The notes beneath the pieces were generated by a model. The model was not told where the DNA came from and did not search any database. It saw only the letters and a list, made by a program, of their open reading frames with translations. From SVTX01 sp045632305 (GTDB taxonomy: Bacteria; Bacillota; Clostridia; Oscillospirales; CAG-272): DNA of 64,000 nt. Every line of letters begins with the position of its first letter. Within the stretch, counting starts at the first letter, position 1. The stretch lies in the NCBI GenBank assembly GCA_045632305.1, contig JAZQWL010000010.1, positions 68,911 through 132,910 of the forward strand, given 5' to 3'. Shown here one piece after another: positions 61,347 through 64,000 of this stretch. The translations under genes were made by a program, and so were the position numbers.

Positions 61347-61424
61347 TTTTGCCTCCATCATAATACAATTTTTATATATTGTATTCGTGTGCGGCTCGTC
61401 CGTATTCTCGGTCTGCGGTGCGTT

Positions 61425-61976
61425 TTATTTGTTTTTAAGTTCTTTTTTGATGGTTCGGAAGGCAATCTTTTCACCCTCGTCGCGAAGGAGAATAAGCCAA
61501 CGCTCGATGATCTCCACGGTGTCGGGGTGCATAATTTTTTTGCCGCGTCCCTGCGCGAAATACTCGTAAGGTGATGCGTCGGTATAATTTTTGCCCTTGT
61601 AAATCTTACTTGCGGCAATTCTGTCGCAGAACATTTCCGCTACGTATTTTTTAGGCATGGGAACGCTTCTGTATTCCTTTGTTACGGGGTCGACGTCGTT
61701 CCAATATTCGAAATGATGGCGGTTTCTGCCCTTGTGGTGCATCCATGCAAGCGATTGTCCCGTTTCCTCGCGTTCAAGCTCGGTAGGACTTCTGTAGCCG
61801 ACGTAGTAGCGCGCGCCCTGAATAAACTCGGTGGGAGAGTATTTCGAGAGATCGTGGAAGAGCCCCTGAAATCCGATTCCGATCTTAAAGCAGTGCGAAA
61901 TAACCTTGTGTCTGTGGCGTGTGATCGTGCAGAAGTGCTTTATGGGATGCGATTTTCTCTTTGCTTTATTTGTCAT
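61425..61976 (-). CDS. DUF5662 family protein
   Basis: A 183-aa protein with histidine-rich conserved parts: GLFHDLSKYSPTEF, then AWMHHKGRNRHHFEYW. These resemble an HD-type metal pocket, and the sequence matches the DUF5662 family. The function is unknown. A short gap separates it from the PHP gene upstream, so both may be co-transcribed. Confidence 0.78.
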   Translation of the reverse strand: MTNKAKRKSHPIKHFCTITRHRHKVISHCFKIGIGFQGLFHDLSKYSPTEFIQGARYYVGYRSPTELEREETGQSLAWMHHKGRNRHHFEYWNDVDPVTKEYRSVPMPKKYVAEMFCDRIAASKIYKGKNYTDASPYEYFAQGRGKKIMHPDTVEIIERWLILLRDEGEKIAFRTIKKELKNK

Positions 61977-61985
61977 ATTTACCTC

Positions 61986-62747
61986 TTAAATTTGAATCGA
62001 ATCGAGAATCTTCATTCCGCGCTTTTCGGGAATTGCTCTTACGGTTTCGTAGAGCTTTTTGTCCTTTAAATATTCGGGCGCATGCGCGTCGCATCCGATG
62101 ATCGCGGTACAACCGCAGTGAGCGGCGATGTCCCAGAATCGTTCGTTCGGGTAATTTCTGCCCACGGCTTTTCCAAGCATGTTTACCTCAAGGGGAATGC
62201 TTCGCTCGGCGGCGGCGCGGCAAAATTCTTCGGTGTATTTTGTATAGAGCTTACTGTCTCCAGTAAACTGCAAAAGATCGGGATGCGCGATATATATGAA
62301 TTTGCCCGTTGAAAAGCCCTCGAGCATCTGGCGGTAAAATTGCTTTAAGATACCCTCGTCGGCAGTCGGACGCCCGTTGTAATGCTCGCAGTCATATTCG
62401 TTTTTGTTGAAATGCTGACCTAAAATAAGATAATCGTATTCGTATCCCGACAAGAACTTGATGAGGGAATCGAAAAGAGCGGGGAAGTATTCTGCCTCAA
62501 AGCCGATCTTGATGTCAATATCGTTCTTGTATTCCTTGCGCAATGCTTGGAGTTTGTTTATATATCCGTCGGTCTGATCAAGTCGCATGCGGTAGCTTGA
62601 ATAGTGATGCGGTGGGAAGGGCATTGGGGAGTGGTCGGAAAAGCCGAGTATTTTAAGTCCGCCCTCGATGGCGCATTCTATATATTCTCTCTCGTCGCCC
62701 GTCGCATGATTGCAGAGCGTCGTATGTGTATGGTAATTTGCGTACAT
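61986..62747 (-). CDS. PHP-domain phosphatase, histidinol-phosphatase-like
   Basis: A 253-aa PHP metal-dependent phosphoesterase of the HisK/HisJ type. The N-terminal HTHTTLCNHA and later HPDLLQF and GCDAHAPE carry the metal ligands. It probably acts on histidinol phosphate, but no other his gene is nearby, so the substrate is uncertain. It lies nine bases before the DUF5662 gene. Confidence 0.85.
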   Translation of the reverse strand: MYANYHTHTTLCNHATGDEREYIECAIEGGLKILGFSDHSPMPFPPHHYSSYRMRLDQTDGYINKLQALRKEYKNDIDIKIGFEAEYFPALFDSLIKFLSGYEYDYLILGQHFNKNEYDCEHYNGRPTADEGILKQFYRQMLEGFSTGKFIYIAHPDLLQFTGDSKLYTKYTEEFCRAAAERSIPLEVNMLGKAVGRNYPNERFWDIAAHCGCTAIIGCDAHAPEYLKDKKLYETVRAIPEKRGMKILDSIQI

Positions 62748-62897
62748 GTTTTAAATCTCCGTTTTTAAATCTATAGTTATTATATTACTTTTTGGGATCA
62801 AAGTCAATATTTACAGACGCTTTGCATCTTTAAAAATGACAAAATTTATTATGAAATTTAAATATTTTTCTTTTATGACAGTTTTTTTAAAAAGCTA
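62748..62897. other. AT-rich intergenic region
   Basis: No gene, repeat or strong structure seen between the PHP gene and the promoter of the ABC gene. Confidence 0.5.
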
Positions 62898-62926
62898 TTG
62901 CAAAATCCTTGAAAATGTGGTACAAT
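62898..62926 (+). promoter_or_regulatory. Promoter of the potA-like gene
   Basis: TTGCAA (62898-62903) and TACAAT (62921-62926) with 17-base spacing. It leaves a leader of about 215 bases with no clear gene. Confidence 0.65.
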
Positions 62927-63149
62927 GTATGCTATCACACTATAGTTATTTGTCGAAATGTGTCTTTTTGGCAGATAGAGTGTAAATACCGTATAGCGAT
63001 ATTGAGGCCCGATTCCTTTGCTTTGCGGTTTTTGCAAAAAACAGAAAATGATATGCTTTCCCCATTGGCTTTGCCGCAAGGAATTATCTCATCTGAATAT
63101 GCATTAAAAATTTCGGATTTATATCTTTTATAAGGAGTTTTTATGTGTA

Positions 63150-64000
63150 ATGGAAAAGGATGTCATCATCAATTTAAAGAATCTCACCAAGGCATTTGAC
63201 GGCGAGATCGTGCTTGACGGAATCTCCCTTGAGATCCGCGACAAGGAATTCGTAACCCTGCTTGGCCCCTCGGGTTGCGGAAAGACAACTACGCTTCGTA
63301 TGATCGGCGGCTTTGAAACGCCCGATTCAGGCGAGGTATATTTCGACGGAAAGAACGTGGCCGACGTTCCTCCTCACAAGCGCTCTGTTAACACTGTATT
63401 CCAGCGTTACGCGCTTTTCCCCCATCTTAACGTATACGACAATATCGCGTTCGGTTTGAGAGTCAAGAAGATCAAGGAGTCGGAAATTGCCGAGAAGGTA
63501 GCCGAAATGCTCGCTCTCGTTAACCTCCGTAATTTTGAGAAGAGACACATCTCAACTCTTTCGGGCGGTCAGCAGCAGAGAGTTGCGATTGCGCGCGCTC
63601 TTATCAATCAGCCCGAGGTCTTGCTTCTCGACGAGCCGCTCGGAGCTCTTGACTTGAAGCTTCGTAAGGACATGCAGACCGAGCTTAAGAATATTCAGCA
63701 GAAGACGGGAATTACGTTTATTTACGTAACTCACGACCAGGAGGAGGCGCTCTCCATGTCCGACACCGTTGTAGTTATGGCGGGCGGCAGAATCCAGCAG
63801 GTCGGAACTCCTACGGATATTTATAACGAGCCCGTAAACGCGTTCGTTGCGGACTTTATCGGAGAATCCAATATTCTCGACGGCGTAATGATAAGCGACT
63901 ACAAGGCGAAATTCTCAGGTCATACGTTCGAATGTCTCGATAAGGGCTTTGATCCCATGGAAAAGGTTGACATAGTTGTTCGTCCCGAGGACGTTGACGT
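63150..64000 (+). CDS. potA: PotA-like spermidine/putrescine ABC transporter ATPase (partial)
   Basis: ATP-binding subunit of a polyamine-type importer, cut at the window end after about 283 codons. Walker A is GPSGCGKTT, the Q-loop follows (VFQRYALFPHL), the signature is LSGGQQQRVAIARAL, and Walker B is LLLDEPLGALD. The start of the C-terminal regulatory TOBE domain is included. ATG 63150 is 12 bases from AAGGAG (63132-63137), longer than usual. A tiny frame starting at ATG 63143 sits nearer to that site. Polyamine specificity is inferred from family resemblance. Confidence 0.88.
   Translation, partial: MEKDVIINLKNLTKAFDGEIVLDGISLEIRDKEFVTLLGPSGCGKTTTLRMIGGFETPDSGEVYFDGKNVADVPPHKRSVNTVFQRYALFPHLNVYDNIAFGLRVKKIKESEIAEKVAEMLALVNLRNFEKRHISTLSGGQQQRVAIARALINQPEVLLLDEPLGALDLKLRKDMQTELKNIQQKTGITFIYVTHDQEEALSMSDTVVVMAGGRIQQVGTPTDIYNEPVNAFVADFIGESNILDGVMISDYKAKFSGHTFECLDKGFDPMEKVDIVVRPEDVD

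Noticed and set aside
62909..63133. Short open frame upstream of potA
   Set aside because: No ribosome site, overlaps the promoter, composition not protein-like.

Overview
The window looks like a stretch of chromosome from a spore-forming, Gram-positive member of the Clostridia (Bacillota), probably a gut-type lineage related to Oscillospiraceae or Christensenellales. The signs are RNase Y, zinc-type S14 and a C-terminal Cys motif in L24, a YlbF/YmcA-family gene between miaB and mutS (as in Bacillus), a CIRCE element before groES, an L10 leader, a cotJ spore-coat operon, and many near-perfect TTGACA-N17-TATAAT promoters. The taxonomic placement is inference from gene content only; no rRNA is present.

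Layout. 1-8.5 kb (+): miaB, ylbF-like, mutS, mutL, tgt and a HAD phosphatase, running on into tldD and tldE/pmbA (to 11.3 kb), probably one long operon for tRNA modification and mismatch repair. 11.4-12.7 kb: a LytTR regulator overlapping a LiaF-like membrane protein. 12.9-14.5 kb: RNase Y. 14.6-20.2 kb (-): a three-gene operon encoding a TerB-N/TerB-C protein, a BrxD-like (DUF2791) ATPase and an Lhr-like helicase. This is the most system-like unit of the window, and the first gene carries an in-frame 39-bp tandem repeat element. 20.2-22.9 kb: a small orphan protein, a double PII-like protein and a DUF1538 membrane protein. 23.1-24.8 kb: glycyl-tRNA synthetase and a DUF6440 protein. 25-26.1 kb (-): rplJ-rplL behind an L10 leader. 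26.2-27.6 kb (-): a WYL-type regulator and a membrane protein.

27.9-44.15 kb (+): a complete S10-spc-alpha ribosomal operon, rpsJ to rplQ, with secY, adk, map, infA and rpoA, driven by one consensus promoter and a 330-nt structured leader. 44.15-44.95 kb is gene-free but densely structured: a duplicated terminator module with compensatory base changes between copies, a 20-bp palindrome, and an array of short hairpins separated by GTTATGA/TCATAAC spacers. A second member of the hairpin-array family lies directly after groEL (51.5 kb).

45-49.4 kb (-): mgtE, cotJC-cotJB-cotJA and an alanine/sodium symporter. 49.5-51.5 kb (+): groES-groEL. 51.7-53.3 kb: a TetR regulator divergent from a CDF metal exporter ending in twelve histidines. 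53.4-54.1 kb: an AIM24/TIGR00266 protein. 54.1-57.3 kb (-): recG and a tyrosine recombinase. 57.5-58.9 kb (+): a two-TM protein and an HprK-like P-loop protein. 59-62.7 kb (-): a leucine-rich-repeat lipoprotein, a degenerate tRNA-like structure, a D-Ala-D-Ala carboxypeptidase, DUF5662 and a histidinol-phosphatase-like PHP protein. 63.15 kb to the end (+): potA-like ABC ATPase, cut by the window edge.

Most of the window is housekeeping. The accessory or unexplained content is the TerB/BrxD/helicase operon, its repeat element, and the two non-coding hairpin arrays.
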